Source: Sinorhizobium terangae (lineage in GTDB: Bacteria; Pseudomonadota; Alphaproteobacteria; Rhizobiales; Rhizobiaceae). Taken from it: a DNA stretch of 64,000 nt. A program made the translations under genes and the position numbers. Each line of letters opens with the position of its first letter. Position 1 is the first letter of the stretch. Below, piece by piece: positions 1 through 7,661 of the stretch. The stretch covers positions 1 to 64,000 of the forward strand of contig NZ_WITC01000031.1 of assembly GCF_009601505.1 (NCBI RefSeq). The letters run 5' to 3'. Below the pieces are notes generated by a model, which ran no database searches, had not been told where the DNA came from, and was given only the letters and a program-made list of their open reading frames with translations.

Positions 1-15
1 TAGAGTCTGTCAGAC

Positions 16-675
16 CTACGTTGAAACGTATCCTGCATGCCTGAGATAGGCGGCGCATTCGTGCGGGCTGAACGCCTTGAGAGCTTCGCCGACGCGCCGC
101 CATGTCGCCTCGACGCTACGCTCGTCGGCCTTGCGCAGCAGGGTCTTGAGTTTGGCGAACATCATCTCGATCGGATTGAGGTCGGGGCTGTAGGGCGGCA
201 GGAAGAACAGATGGGCGCCGGCGTCGCGGATGGCGCTGCGCGCCGGCTTGCCCTTGTGGCTGCCGAGATTGTCGAGGATGACGATATCCCCGGGGTTGAG
301 GGTTGGCGCCAGGCATTGCTCGACCCAGGCGGTGAAGGCAATGCCGTTGATCGGGCCGTCGAGCACGAAGGGTGCGACGATGCGGTCGTGACGCAGCCCG
401 GCGAGGAAGGTCAGCGTCTTCCAATGGCCATGCGGTATTCTGGCGATCAGCGGCTGGCCGCGCTGACACCAGCCGCGGCTGCGCGTCATGTTGGTTTTGA
501 CCCAGGTTTCGTCAACGAACACCAGGCGGCGCGGATCAAGTCGATGTTGATGGGTCTTCCAGCGGCTTCGGAAGCGCGCCACCTTCGGCCTGTCCTGCTC
601 GCTGGCGATCAGCGTTTTTTTTAAATGTCTTGCCTTCGCGGCGCAGAAACCGCCAAACGGTGTCATGCGAGACAT
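16..675 (-). CDS. IS630-family transposase, C-terminal DDE domain
   Basis: This frame holds the catalytic domain of the IS630 transposase. The three acidic residues sit in VFVDETWVKTNM (first Asp), VILDNLGSHKG (second Asp) and SPDLNPIEMMFAKLK (Glu), the DDE/DDD pattern of the IS630/Tc1 superfamily. The domain would be reached from the upstream frame by a +1 (or -2) shift on the A8 run at 615-622; the ATG at 675 lies before that run and is unlikely to be the natural start. The stop at 16-18 lies just inside the left terminal repeat, as expected for a compact element. Confidence 0.85.
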   Translation of the reverse strand: MSRMTPFGGFCAAKARHLKKTLIASEQDRPKVARFRSRWKTHQHRLDPRRLVFVDETWVKTNMTRSRGWCQRGQPLIARIPHGHWKTLTFLAGLRHDRIVAPFVLDGPINGIAFTAWVEQCLAPTLNPGDIVILDNLGSHKGKPARSAIRDAGAHLFFLPPYSPDLNPIEMMFAKLKTLLRKADERSVEATWRRVGEALKAFSPHECAAYLRHAGYVST

Positions 676-964
676 CGATCCCGGCCGCCTTCAGATCGGC
701 GGCAAGCGCCCGCACCGTCCAATCGGTTTTGGCCGCCAGTCGGCGGTGAACCTCATCGGCCGCCGCGCCCCGCAGCATGGGTTTGACATGGCCCCCCATC
801 TTGGCCGGCGCCAAACCGCGGCCGGACCGGTCGAGCTGGCCGATCCGCACCGCCGTCGCCGCCGATATCCCAAAGCGCAAGGCGGCCGCCCGCACCGTCA
901 TGCCTCCGGCCAAAGCGGCGGCGACGCGCTGGCGTAAATCAAGAGAAAGAGGTCGCGCCATCAT
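536..964 (-). CDS. IS630-family transposase, N-terminal part (helix-turn-helix)
   Basis: This frame encodes the DNA-binding part of an IS630 transposase. After the start MARPLSLDLRQRV comes a helix-turn-helix of the kind that recognises the terminal repeats, with the tract TVRAAALRFGISAATAVR, then a second winged-helix segment with TVRALAADLKAAG. The start at 964 (or the adjacent ATG at 961) is preceded by GAGGAGG at a normal distance. The frame passes through a run of eight A (complement of T615-622), after which the DDE domain continues in the +1 frame. IS630 elements often join such frames by slippage, so this is probably a programmed shift rather than a dead gene; the sequence alone cannot decide. 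Confidence 0.85.
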   Translation of the reverse strand: MMARPLSLDLRQRVAAALAGGMTVRAAALRFGISAATAVRIGQLDRSGRGLAPAKMGGHVKPMLRGAAADEVHRRLAAKTDWTVRALAADLKAAGIDVSHDTVWRFLRREGKTFKKNADRQRAGQAEGGALPKPLEDPSTST

Positions 965-1214
965 TGCTGGCCTCCTCACCAGCAATGATCTTGAATCACA
1001 ATCCCAACAAAAAGGGAATCCTGTTTCGATTCAGCTTAACGCTGACCGACTCTAGAGCAGCAAATTCGGACGCAATGGCATGAGGCTCCCGCAGCGTAGG
1101 TCAAGCTCTTGACAATGACCGCTTCGGGGGCCAAGCCGAAGTTCGTGCAAGCGCCGCTGTTGTCGGCATTGCGCCATGCCCTGAGTCGCCACAACGATGA
1201 GCCCTGCCACACCG

Positions 1215-1916
1215 CTATGCAGAAACCAGCTTCTTTTCCGCCGCGAAAGGGCTCAGGCCAAGCCAGGTCTGCATCTGGCTCGCCACCTGACGATCGCCCG
1301 TGAGCACAAGCTTTCCATCGCCCATCGCCTGACGGACCGTCGTCAGTCCCATCCAGATCGCAGTCATGGTACGCAGGTCGGTGGTGACGTAGAGGTCGAT
1401 ATCGAAGCCGGGATCGACTGCGCAGAGATCCACCCCGGCGCCGGGCTCGACGAGAAGCCACCACCGCCGGCGAGCGGCAGGCAGTTCAGGATAGAGGAAC
1501 TGAATCACGCAGCGCCGCGGCGGCAACGTCGTGGGATCGAGATTGCGGTGTATGTCCCACATCAATAGCGACGGATCGAGATGTTGCAGCGACACATCGG
1601 CCTCGAACCAGCGCTGGCCCCATATGCCCATCGTCTCGACCACCGGCTTCAAGTCCCGTCCGGCAGACGTCAGGTGATACTCAAGAATTCCCGGCTCGGT
1701 CTGCGAAGCAACGCGACGGACGATACCGGCGTCCTCGAGATCGCGCAGCCGCTTGATCAGGAGGGCCGGGGACATGCGCGGCACGCCTCGGCGCAGATCG
1801 TTGAAGCGCGTCGAGCCGGCCATCAGCTCACGCAGGAGCAGCATCGTCCAGCGTGTGCACAGCACCTCGGCAGCCAGGGCCACCGGACAGAACTGTCCAT
1901 AGCTTGCCTGTGTCAT
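1215..1916 (-). CDS. HxlR-family winged-helix transcriptional regulator
   Basis: A 233-residue DNA-binding regulator. Residues 1-100 form the HxlR winged helix, with GQFCPVALAAEVLCTRWT (family-typical start containing the Cys), LLLRELMAGSTRFNDLRRG and ALLIKRLRDLEDAGIV. The remaining 130 residues form a C-terminal extension resembling the SCP2/sterol-binding-like domains seen in longer HxlR proteins, so it may sense a small hydrophobic ligand; that is inference. I chose the ATG at 1916 because GGAGGAGG lies just upstream, whereas an ATG 30 bases further out has none. It is divergent from the DUF1326 gene at 2189 and could control it. Confidence 0.85.
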   Translation of the reverse strand: MTQASYGQFCPVALAAEVLCTRWTMLLLRELMAGSTRFNDLRRGVPRMSPALLIKRLRDLEDAGIVRRVASQTEPGILEYHLTSAGRDLKPVVETMGIWGQRWFEADVSLQHLDPSLLMWDIHRNLDPTTLPPRRCVIQFLYPELPAARRRWWLLVEPGAGVDLCAVDPGFDIDLYVTTDLRTMTAIWMGLTTVRQAMGDGKLVLTGDRQVASQMQTWLGLSPFAAEKKLVSA

Positions 1917-1987
1917 GGTGAACCTCCTCCCCAAAGCGCGCCGCATTCGACTGGAGCCATGCGACGCAGTCTAGGTCTTTGTTTTAA

Positions 1988-2034
1988 TGCATGTTTTTAT
2001 CCTTAGATCGACTACGATCCAGAGAAACATGCAG
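1988..2034. repeat. Palindromic intergenic repeat, family A (palindrome half)
   Basis: Imperfect palindrome with outer arms GCATGTTTTTATCCTTAGATC and GATCCAGAGAAACATGC. The same GCATGTTTCCTTAA...TTAAGGAAACATGC design recurs at 8685, 20511, 47911, 58371 and 60653. It lies between the divergent HxlR and DUF1326 genes. Confidence 0.7.
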
Positions 2035-2072
2035 TCGGTTCACCATACGCTACGGCAGGTGGGCTGTCCTGG

Positions 2073-2115
2073 CTAGTTCAGATTCTAAACCGGGGCGCTT
2101 CAGTTCCTGAACTAG
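2073..2115. promoter_or_regulatory. Perfect 9-bp inverted repeat upstream of the DUF1326 gene
   Basis: CTAGTTCAG at 2073-2081 is mirrored exactly by CTGAACTAG at 2107-2115, with 25 bases between. It lies about 75 bases before the DUF1326 start and in the region shared with the divergent HxlR gene. HxlR regulators bind as dimers to inverted repeats, so an operator is plausible; a transcribed hairpin is the alternative. Confidence 0.4.
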
Positions 2116-2188
2116 AGCGCGCGACCTCTCTTGTGCGATCTCCGTAATCGTTGCGCCAATGTCGGCGCAAGGATGGGAGGATCCGGGA

Positions 2189-2854
2189 ATGGGAGACCAA
2201 TGGGTATTCAAGAGCGAAACCTACGATAACTGCAATTGCGCCATGAATTGCGGCTGCCAGTTCAATTTGCCAAGTACACATGGCTATTGCCAGTCCGCCT
2301 ACACCGGCAACATCGTTGAAGGCCACTTCAACGACACGCCGCTAGCGGGCCTGACCTGGGCGGCGCTCTACAAGTGGCCCGGTGAAATCAAGGACGGAAA
2401 CGGCCGGCGTCAGATCATCATCGACGAGCGTGCGGACAAGGCCCAACGGATCGCGCTTGAAACGATTATCTCGGGCGGGGCCTGCCCGCCCTTGAGCAAT
2501 CTCTTCGCAGTCTTCGCCAGCACCTGTTCCGATTTTTGCGAAACGTTGTTCCTGCCGATCGATCTCAAGGCGGACTTCGATGCCCGAACCGCGAAGGTCA
2601 GGATCCCGGGCGTCTTGACGAGCAGCGCCAGCCCGAAAATCAACGAGTTCACGGGCGAGCCGTTCCACATCGCGCTGGCACGGCCGAGCGGCAGCTTCGA
2701 GTTCACCTACGCGGAACTCGGGCTCGGCACGACCACGGTCACCGGTGATATGGAAATGGCGTTCGAAGATTCATGGGCCGATTTTTGCGTTCACCACTTC
2801 AATCAGGATGGCCTGGTCCGGGAAAGATCAAGGCTCACGGCATGGCTCGGATAG
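2189..2854 (+). CDS. DUF1326 domain protein
   Basis: A 221-residue protein of the DUF1326 family. It shows the family hallmark near the N-terminus, a Cys-rich stretch (YDNCNCAMNCGCQFNLPS) followed by a beta-rich body with GGACPPLSNLFAVFASTCS. No signal peptide is visible. The family has no established activity; the Cys cluster suggests metal binding, which is inference. The ATG at 2189 is preferred over 2159 because GGATGGGAGG lies 8 bases upstream. It is followed after 24 bases by the DUF2182 membrane protein gene, a recurrent pairing in proteobacteria, so the two probably form an operon and act together. Confidence 0.85.
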   Translation: MGDQWVFKSETYDNCNCAMNCGCQFNLPSTHGYCQSAYTGNIVEGHFNDTPLAGLTWAALYKWPGEIKDGNGRRQIIIDERADKAQRIALETIISGGACPPLSNLFAVFASTCSDFCETLFLPIDLKADFDARTAKVRIPGVLTSSASPKINEFTGEPFHIALARPSGSFEFTYAELGLGTTTVTGDMEMAFEDSWADFCVHHFNQDGLVRERSRLTAWLG

Positions 2855-2878
2855 TATCGAGCCAAAGGGCATAAAGAG

Positions 2879-3709
2879 ATGTCGATCGATGCCGCCGTCG
2901 AGAGCGCGTTCAAGCGCGACAGGATTGTTGTCCTCACTGCACTTTCCACCGTCGTTGTGATCGCGTGGACATATGTTCTGGCCGGGGCGGGCATGGGTGT
3001 GTCAGCCCTCGGGACGATCTGCGTCACCCCGGGCAGAGCAGGCATGCCGATGATGACGCCCGCCGTCTGGGACATGAGCCACGCCGCGCTGATGTTCATC
3101 ATGTGGTGGGTGATGATGGCCGCCATGATGCTCCCCTCGACGGCACCCGCGGTGCTTCTGTTCGGGGCGATGAGCCGCCGGCAAAAGGAAAAGGGCAATC
3201 CCTTTGTCCCAACCTCGCTCTTTGCCTCAGCCTACCTGATTGCCTGGGCGGGCTTCAGCGTTGTGGCAGTCGGTTTGCAGTGGGGCCTGGAGCGTTCGGC
3301 GCTATTGTCGCCGATGCTGGATAGTGCAAGCGCGACGCTCGACGGCACGCTGTTGCTGGCAGCGGGTATTTACCAACTGACCCCGCTCAAGCGAGCTTGC
3401 CTGCGCCAGTGTCGCTCTCCGCTGCATTTCATCCTCACCCATTGGCGCGGGGGAACGACCGGAGCGTTCCGCATGGGAATCGAGCAAGGTGCTTATTGCG
3501 TCGCCTGCTGCTGGTTCCTGATGGGGCTCCTGTTCTTCGGCGGCGTCATGAATCTCTTCTGGATGGTGGGTCTCATGACATTCGTTGTGCTGGAAAAGGT
3601 CCTTCCGATGGGCTCTCGGCTCGGCAAGCTTATCGGCGTAGCACTAATCGTATGGGGCGCGGCCGTGCTGGTGGGGGAGACGCCGCTTCGCTTCCTGGAG
3701 TTGGTGTGA
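2879..3709 (+). CDS. DUF2182 family membrane protein
   Basis: A 276-residue polytopic inner-membrane protein of the DUF2182 family, often described as a predicted metal-binding integral membrane protein. Segments near residues 20-40, 75-100, 115-135 and three or more after residue 195 are strongly hydrophobic. The Met-rich tract WWVMMAAMMLPSTAPAV (residues about 79-95) and the CVACCWFLMGLLFFGGVMNL segment near residue 208 are family signatures and could coordinate a soft metal such as copper (inference). It follows the DUF1326 gene in the same direction; DUF1326/DUF2182 pairs are known but their function is not settled. Confidence 0.85.
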   Translation: MSIDAAVESAFKRDRIVVLTALSTVVVIAWTYVLAGAGMGVSALGTICVTPGRAGMPMMTPAVWDMSHAALMFIMWWVMMAAMMLPSTAPAVLLFGAMSRRQKEKGNPFVPTSLFASAYLIAWAGFSVVAVGLQWGLERSALLSPMLDSASATLDGTLLLAAGIYQLTPLKRACLRQCRSPLHFILTHWRGGTTGAFRMGIEQGAYCVACCWFLMGLLFFGGVMNLFWMVGLMTFVVLEKVLPMGSRLGKLIGVALIVWGAAVLVGETPLRFLELV

Positions 3710-3737
3710 GCTTGCCCTTGAGACGAAAGACAAGCTC
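3708..3737. terminator. Possible hairpin between convergent genes
   Basis: GAGCTTG at 3708-3714 pairs with CAAGCTC at 3731-3737 across a 16-base loop. It overlaps the DUF2182 stop codon and lies in the 52-base space before the convergent mocF-like gene. There is no long T run, so a terminator role is only possible. Confidence 0.3.
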
Positions 3738-3761
3738 AAGTGTTTCGAAACTTCAGGGGCA

Positions 3762-4967
3762 TCAGGCCGCCCGCGGGCTTTTCAGAAGCGTCTTGAGGTT
3801 CAAGCCAGGGTCGGCCAATGCCACGGGGTCGGGGCTGACGCCTGCGGCAATCAACATCTCAGCCAGTTTGATCTCCTTGGCCAGGCTGTTGCCGAAGCCG
3901 AGGCCCGCCGCAGCCACGAGGCGTCCATCGTCCAGATAGAACTCGAGTTCGCCGGCCGCGGCTGAGCGCACGACGCGCTGATGCGCTGGCTGCGGCAGCC
4001 CCGCTACCTGCAAGCCAAGATCGTACTGGTCGGACCAGAACCACGGGATAGCGGCAAAGGTCTCGGCTGCACCGGCCATGTTTCGCGCTGCGGTTTCGGC
4101 CTGCGTCCTTGCGTTCCGCCAGCTTTCATAGCGAACATGCCCGCCACCTAGTTGCGCCACCGCCGCGCAATCGCCGGCAGCGAATATGTCGGGGGCGCTG
4201 GTACGAAGAAAGCTGTCCGCCAAGACACCGTTGCCGGTTGCCAGTCCTGCCGCCTCGGCCAGCGCGATATCGGGCAGTACGCCGATCGCCGCGACGACGA
4301 CGTCGGCGGGCACATCGCTGCCATCGGCGAGCACAACAGCGTTATCCGTGATTTCGGCAACGCCCTGTCCGAAGTGGAAATGCACGCCTTCGTCCATATG
4401 CCTCGCATGCAGCTTTGCGGCAAAACGCTCGGGAACTGCACGTCCGAGCGGCTTCGGTGCCGCTTCGACAATGCTGACGGCGATGCCTTTTCCACGCAGG
4501 ACTGCCGCGAGCTCCATTCCGATCAAACCGCCGCCAATGATCGCAACGCGCCTGCCGGCTTCTGCATGGGAGAAAACCATCTTCGCATCTGCATAGGTGC
4601 GGAAATCGAGCGCGTGGTCCGCTCCCGGGCATGTCAGGCGTCTCGGACGCGCGCCTATGGCGAGAAGCAGCTTTTCATACCTCAGCGCCCGCCCGTCGCC
4701 TAAGGTCACGGTTCCGGCGTCGGCATCGAGTTTCGAGGCCGACACTCCGGGCAAATAGTCGATGCCGGCCGCCGCCAGCGCTTCGGCTGCGCAGATCGGC
4801 TTCATCTGCACCGCACCGTCTCCCGGTTTCGACAGCGGCGGGCGCTCATAGGGCAGGTGAGGCTCGGCTCCGACCAGCGTGACCGATCCGGAATAGCCCG
4901 CTTCTCGCAGGGCGAATGCTGCTCGGGTGCCGCATTCCCCGGCACCGATGATGACGATACCGTCCAT
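3762..4967 (-). CDS. mocF: Ferredoxin reductase (FAD/NAD(P)H), MocF-like
   Basis: A 401-residue flavoprotein of the putidaredoxin/rhodocoxin reductase type, which passes electrons from NAD(P)H to a small ferredoxin. The N-terminal FAD-binding motif is VIIGAGECGTRAAFALREAG (GxGxxG), the central NAD-binding motif is VAIIGGGLIGMELAAVLRG, and TSAPDIFAAGDCAA is the conserved FAD-contacting Asp motif. A C-terminal reductase domain follows. It is the last gene of the minus-strand set mocD-mocE-mocB-mocF, 57 bases after the binding-protein gene, with GGAGAG before the ATG. In characterised rhizopine strains MocF is the reductase for the MocE ferredoxin; the gene name rests on this context and family, not on a proven reaction. 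Confidence 0.8.
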   Translation of the reverse strand: MDGIVIIGAGECGTRAAFALREAGYSGSVTLVGAEPHLPYERPPLSKPGDGAVQMKPICAAEALAAAGIDYLPGVSASKLDADAGTVTLGDGRALRYEKLLLAIGARPRRLTCPGADHALDFRTYADAKMVFSHAEAGRRVAIIGGGLIGMELAAVLRGKGIAVSIVEAAPKPLGRAVPERFAAKLHARHMDEGVHFHFGQGVAEITDNAVVLADGSDVPADVVVAAIGVLPDIALAEAAGLATGNGVLADSFLRTSAPDIFAAGDCAAVAQLGGGHVRYESWRNARTQAETAARNMAGAAETFAAIPWFWSDQYDLGLQVAGLPQPAHQRVVRSAAAGELEFYLDDGRLVAAAGLGFGNSLAKEIKLAEMLIAAGVSPDPVALADPGLNLKTLLKSPRAA

Positions 4968-5024
4968 GTGCTCTCCAATCGTGAGAAGACCGGCGCAACC
5001 AGCAGGGGCGCCGGTCGGGGAGGA

Positions 5025-5969
5025 TCAGTTCTGTTTGGCGTATTCGGCCATGTTCTTGGGCGTGACCAGTTCGAAGGGCACCCAGACCTCCTTGTCGACG
5101 CTCTTGCCGCGAGCGAGCGCCACGGCCGCATCCACGGCGCTCGCCGACTGTCCCCTGGCGTTCTGGAACACCGTCACATCGAGATCACCGGCGGCCATGG
5201 CGGCAAGGCCATCCTGCGTCGCATCGATGCCGACGACGATCACATCATCCATCGACATGCCCGCGGCCTTGAGCGCCTGGATCGCGCCGATCGCCATCTC
5301 GTCATTGTTGGCAAAGATCACATCGATCGGCTGTCCGGCTGTGACCCAGTTCGTGGTCAGATCCATCGCGTTGGTGCGCGTCCAAGCGGCGGACTGCTCG
5401 TCGGCGATGGTCACGCCCTTGCAATCACCTGCCGCCAGCGTTTCCTTGACCGACGACGTACGGTCACGCGAGGCCTGGTGGGCCAGATCTCCCATTAAGA
5501 TGTAGACCTGCGCCTCGTCTGCCTTTCCCATTTCTTTCAGCAGTTCGCAGGCCGCCTCCGCACCGAGCCTTCCGGAGTCGATTTCCTTCGAACCGACATA
5601 AGCCTGCTTTTCCGGCAGCTTATCGATGTTTTCCGGCTCGAGATTGACGTAGACGAGGGGAATTCCAGCTTTCCGAGCCGCCTCGCTGATGCCGGGAGCG
5701 GCGGAGGTGTCCGTCAGGGTTATGATGATCCCATCCACGCCCGCAGCGATGAAGTTGTTCACCTGGTTGATCTGCTTGGAGATGTCGGTCTGCGCATCCT
5801 CGATCTGGAGAGTGACCCCGCCCACCTGGGACGCCCTTGCGTCGAGCCCCTGGCGCAGCAATGTCTGGAAGTTGTTGTCGAAACTCTGCATCGAAACGCC
5901 GATCGTCTCGGCCGATGCGGTACCAGCCATCAAGGCAGCCAGAACGGCCGCCGCAACAGTCGATTTCAT
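5025..5969 (-). CDS. mocB: Periplasmic sugar/inositol-type ABC substrate-binding protein, MocB-like
   Basis: A 314-residue periplasmic binding protein of the ribose/inositol cluster. Residues 1-20 (MKSTVAAAVLAALMAGTASA) are a classical signal peptide; the mature part has the type I periplasmic fold with GVDGIIITLTDTSAAPGISE in the hinge region and IFANNDEMAIGAIQALKAAG, where the conserved NND/DE tract normally helps bind sugars. The start at 5969 has GGGAGGATGA upstream; longer starts lack this. It lies between the Rieske ferredoxin and reductase genes, the setting of rhizopine-binding MocB. No permease or ATPase gene is adjacent, so it must use transporter parts encoded elsewhere. Confidence 0.8.
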   Translation of the reverse strand: MKSTVAAAVLAALMAGTASAETIGVSMQSFDNNFQTLLRQGLDARASQVGGVTLQIEDAQTDISKQINQVNNFIAAGVDGIIITLTDTSAAPGISEAARKAGIPLVYVNLEPENIDKLPEKQAYVGSKEIDSGRLGAEAACELLKEMGKADEAQVYILMGDLAHQASRDRTSSVKETLAAGDCKGVTIADEQSAAWTRTNAMDLTTNWVTAGQPIDVIFANNDEMAIGAIQALKAAGMSMDDVIVVGIDATQDGLAAMAAGDLDVTVFQNARGQSASAVDAAVALARGKSVDKEVWVPFELVTPKNMAEYAKQN

Positions 5970-6147
5970 TTCATCCTCCCTTCGGGGGTGCCGGACCACC
6001 CAGTTGCATCCCGGAGGCCCATCGGGCCCAATGTCGCGCAGCCTTAGAGCACCGTGCGTTCGAACGAACACACGCAGAACTCTCTAACTGTTTGATTTTA
6101 TGGAGTTTTATTCGCTTCTATCGATTTCCGCCTGAAAGCGGGTCGTT

Positions 6148-6459
6148 CTAGTCCAGGGCCACGCGAACTTCTCCGTCCACCACCTCGGCCGGATAGGTTT
6201 TCAGGTTCTCGCAGGCGGGAAGCCTGAGCGCTTCGCCGGTGCGATAATCGAAGGCGCCGGAATGCTTGGGACATTCCACCTCGAAATCCATCACCAATCC
6301 GTCGGCGAGATGGATCGCCTCGTGTGTGCAGAGGCCGGCGGTGCAGTAGACACTGTCGTCTGGCCCGCGGTAGATCGCGTAGGTGCGCCCGCCATGGTCG
6401 AAGCGGATGGCTCCTTCCTGTTCGATGTCGTCAAGCTTGCAGGCAGAGATCCAGGTCAT
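6148..6459 (-). CDS. mocE: Rieske-type [2Fe-2S] ferredoxin, MocE-like
   Basis: A 103-residue soluble Rieske ferredoxin. The cluster ligands are the Cys-His pair in GLCTHEAIHL and the second pair in VECPKHSGAFD, the CxH...CxxH arrangement that binds a [2Fe-2S] centre. It would carry electrons from the reductase at 3762 to the oxygenase-like protein at 6456. Its ATG overlaps the stop of the upstream gene (ATGA), indicating tight translational coupling. The length matches stand-alone Rieske ferredoxins such as MocE of rhizopine catabolism. Confidence 0.85.
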   Translation of the reverse strand: MTWISACKLDDIEQEGAIRFDHGGRTYAIYRGPDDSVYCTAGLCTHEAIHLADGLVMDFEVECPKHSGAFDYRTGEALRLPACENLKTYPAEVVDGEVRVALD

Positions 6460-7490
6460 TGGGCGGTTCCCCCGAATTCGACGCGAGCCTTGCGGGCCGC
6501 GAGTTTTTCCTTGCGCTTGCGATAGCGTTCCTGCATCCGCGCCTCGCCTTCCGGAGAGCCGTCGTGCCAGGTGCCGAACCATTTATCGAGCGGGATCAGG
6601 GCGTCGCCGTAGTTCACCTCGAAGTATTTGTGGTGCAGGTAGTGCGCATAGGCATGGCTATCGATGAGCTTGTCCTCCCCGATCTCGACCTTGTCGAAGC
6701 CGACATGGCCGGGAATGGCTCCGAAGCCCGCATAGTGGAGCTGATAGAGCATGAGGATAGGGTTGGAGGGCAGGATCAGGTGATAGAACGCCGTTCCGAA
6801 GTAGAGCAGGTGCTCGACCGGATGCATCGACAGCGAAGACCAGGGCGAGGGGTTCACCGAATTGTGGTGGACCGAATGCACCCTCTTGTAGAGGAAGGGC
6901 GTGTGGATGAGCCGGTGGATGCAGAAGAAGTGGAACTCGTGAATGATCGGCACCACCAGCGCGACAACGGCAAGCGTCCACGGATTTTCCGTGAAGCTCA
7001 GCCAGGGCGCATAGCCGTTGGCATAGGCCCACAGCATGGCGACTTCGACCGCGGTCCAGACGGTCACGCCCGAGAGAAACGTGCGCAGAATATTGTCGAC
7101 GCTCTGGCTCTCGAACCAGAATGCCTTGCTCTTCTGCTCGGCCGGGAACTTTCCGTTGTACTTGAAGCGGTTCTCCTGCCGCTTCAGGACATAGAGATGA
7201 AGCTCGAAAGCGCCGTAGAAGAAAAACACGCAAATCGCATTGACGGCGTAAAGCCAGGCGATCCAGCCGATGGCGAAAGTCTGCATCGTGTTGATCGTCG
7301 GAATCACCCATGCCCAGTAGGCCACCGCCGATGCCGCGAAGATCACGTTCCAGGGAAGGAAGTAGTGCGGCAGCCACTTCAGAATTGCCATCAACCGGGG
7401 CGGAAAGACGAACAGCGGCGCGGTTTCGACCGGCCGGTTCGGCGCCCAGTCGCCGCGCTTGTTGCGCGTTCCATATTGTAGGTCGTCCAT
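6456..7490 (-). CDS. mocD: Membrane di-iron oxygenase (sterol desaturase/fatty-acid hydroxylase fold), MocD-like
   Basis: A 344-residue integral membrane oxygenase with the histidine boxes of the fatty-acid hydroxylase superfamily: HEFHFFCIHRLIH (about residues 177-189), HSVHH (about 198-202) and HAYAHYLHHK near residue 290. Four hydrophobic segments lie around residues 35-60, 65-95, 130-150 and 160-178. The boxes bind two irons that activate oxygen. With the coupled Rieske ferredoxin and reductase it makes a three-part monooxygenase. In rhizobia MocDEF is proposed to demethylate 3-O-methyl-scyllo-inosamine. The ATG at 7490 has GGGAGAG upstream. The substrate here is inferred from gene context. 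Confidence 0.8.
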   Translation of the reverse strand: MDDLQYGTRNKRGDWAPNRPVETAPLFVFPPRLMAILKWLPHYFLPWNVIFAASAVAYWAWVIPTINTMQTFAIGWIAWLYAVNAICVFFFYGAFELHLYVLKRQENRFKYNGKFPAEQKSKAFWFESQSVDNILRTFLSGVTVWTAVEVAMLWAYANGYAPWLSFTENPWTLAVVALVVPIIHEFHFFCIHRLIHTPFLYKRVHSVHHNSVNPSPWSSLSMHPVEHLLYFGTAFYHLILPSNPILMLYQLHYAGFGAIPGHVGFDKVEIGEDKLIDSHAYAHYLHHKYFEVNYGDALIPLDKWFGTWHDGSPEGEARMQERYRKRKEKLAARKARVEFGGTAQ

Positions 7491-7530
7491 TGCGCTCTCC
7501 CTGGGCGGTCGCGCCCGCACAGATTCTCTC

Positions 7531-7661
7531 GATCAAAGGAGAGCGCGTCGCGCGCCTGATCCGGTGTCGCTCCGTTTCGACGCTCCGTCTCTCCTCCCTG
7601 ACTTGACAAATATCAGGAGGCTTTCTGAACACCGAAACCTTCCTTGATCAAATTAGATCAA
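7531..7661 (-). promoter_or_regulatory. TTTGATC motifs before mocD, possible LacI-type operator
   Basis: TTGATC (7644-7649) and GATCAA (7656-7661) form a 6-bp inverted repeat with a 6-base spacer, overlapping the stop codon of the LacI-type gene. A further GATCAAAG occurs at 7531-7538, 40 bases before the mocD start. LacI-family regulators bind such dyads, so this is a candidate operator; the motif is short and could be chance. Confidence 0.3.

Larger units (their letters stand above)
1..1054 (-). mobile_element. IS630-family insertion sequence, complete with TA target duplication
   Basis: The element runs from a TA at 1-2 to a TA at 1053-1054, the target duplication typical of IS630/Tc1-mariner elements. 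Its ends are inverted repeats: the left end reads GAGTCTGTCAG after the TA, and the right end read on the other strand gives GAGTCGGTCAG, 10 of 11 matching. Between them lie two overlapping minus-strand reading frames that together make one transposase. Both ends and the DDE residues are present, so the element may still be mobile if the frame change is tolerated. Confidence 0.9.

Noticed and set aside
6324..7481. Long plus-strand frame opposite mocE and mocD
   Set aside because: It is Arg/His-rich with no family signal, and the opposite strand encodes a well-recognised oxygenase and ferredoxin. High GC makes long shadows.
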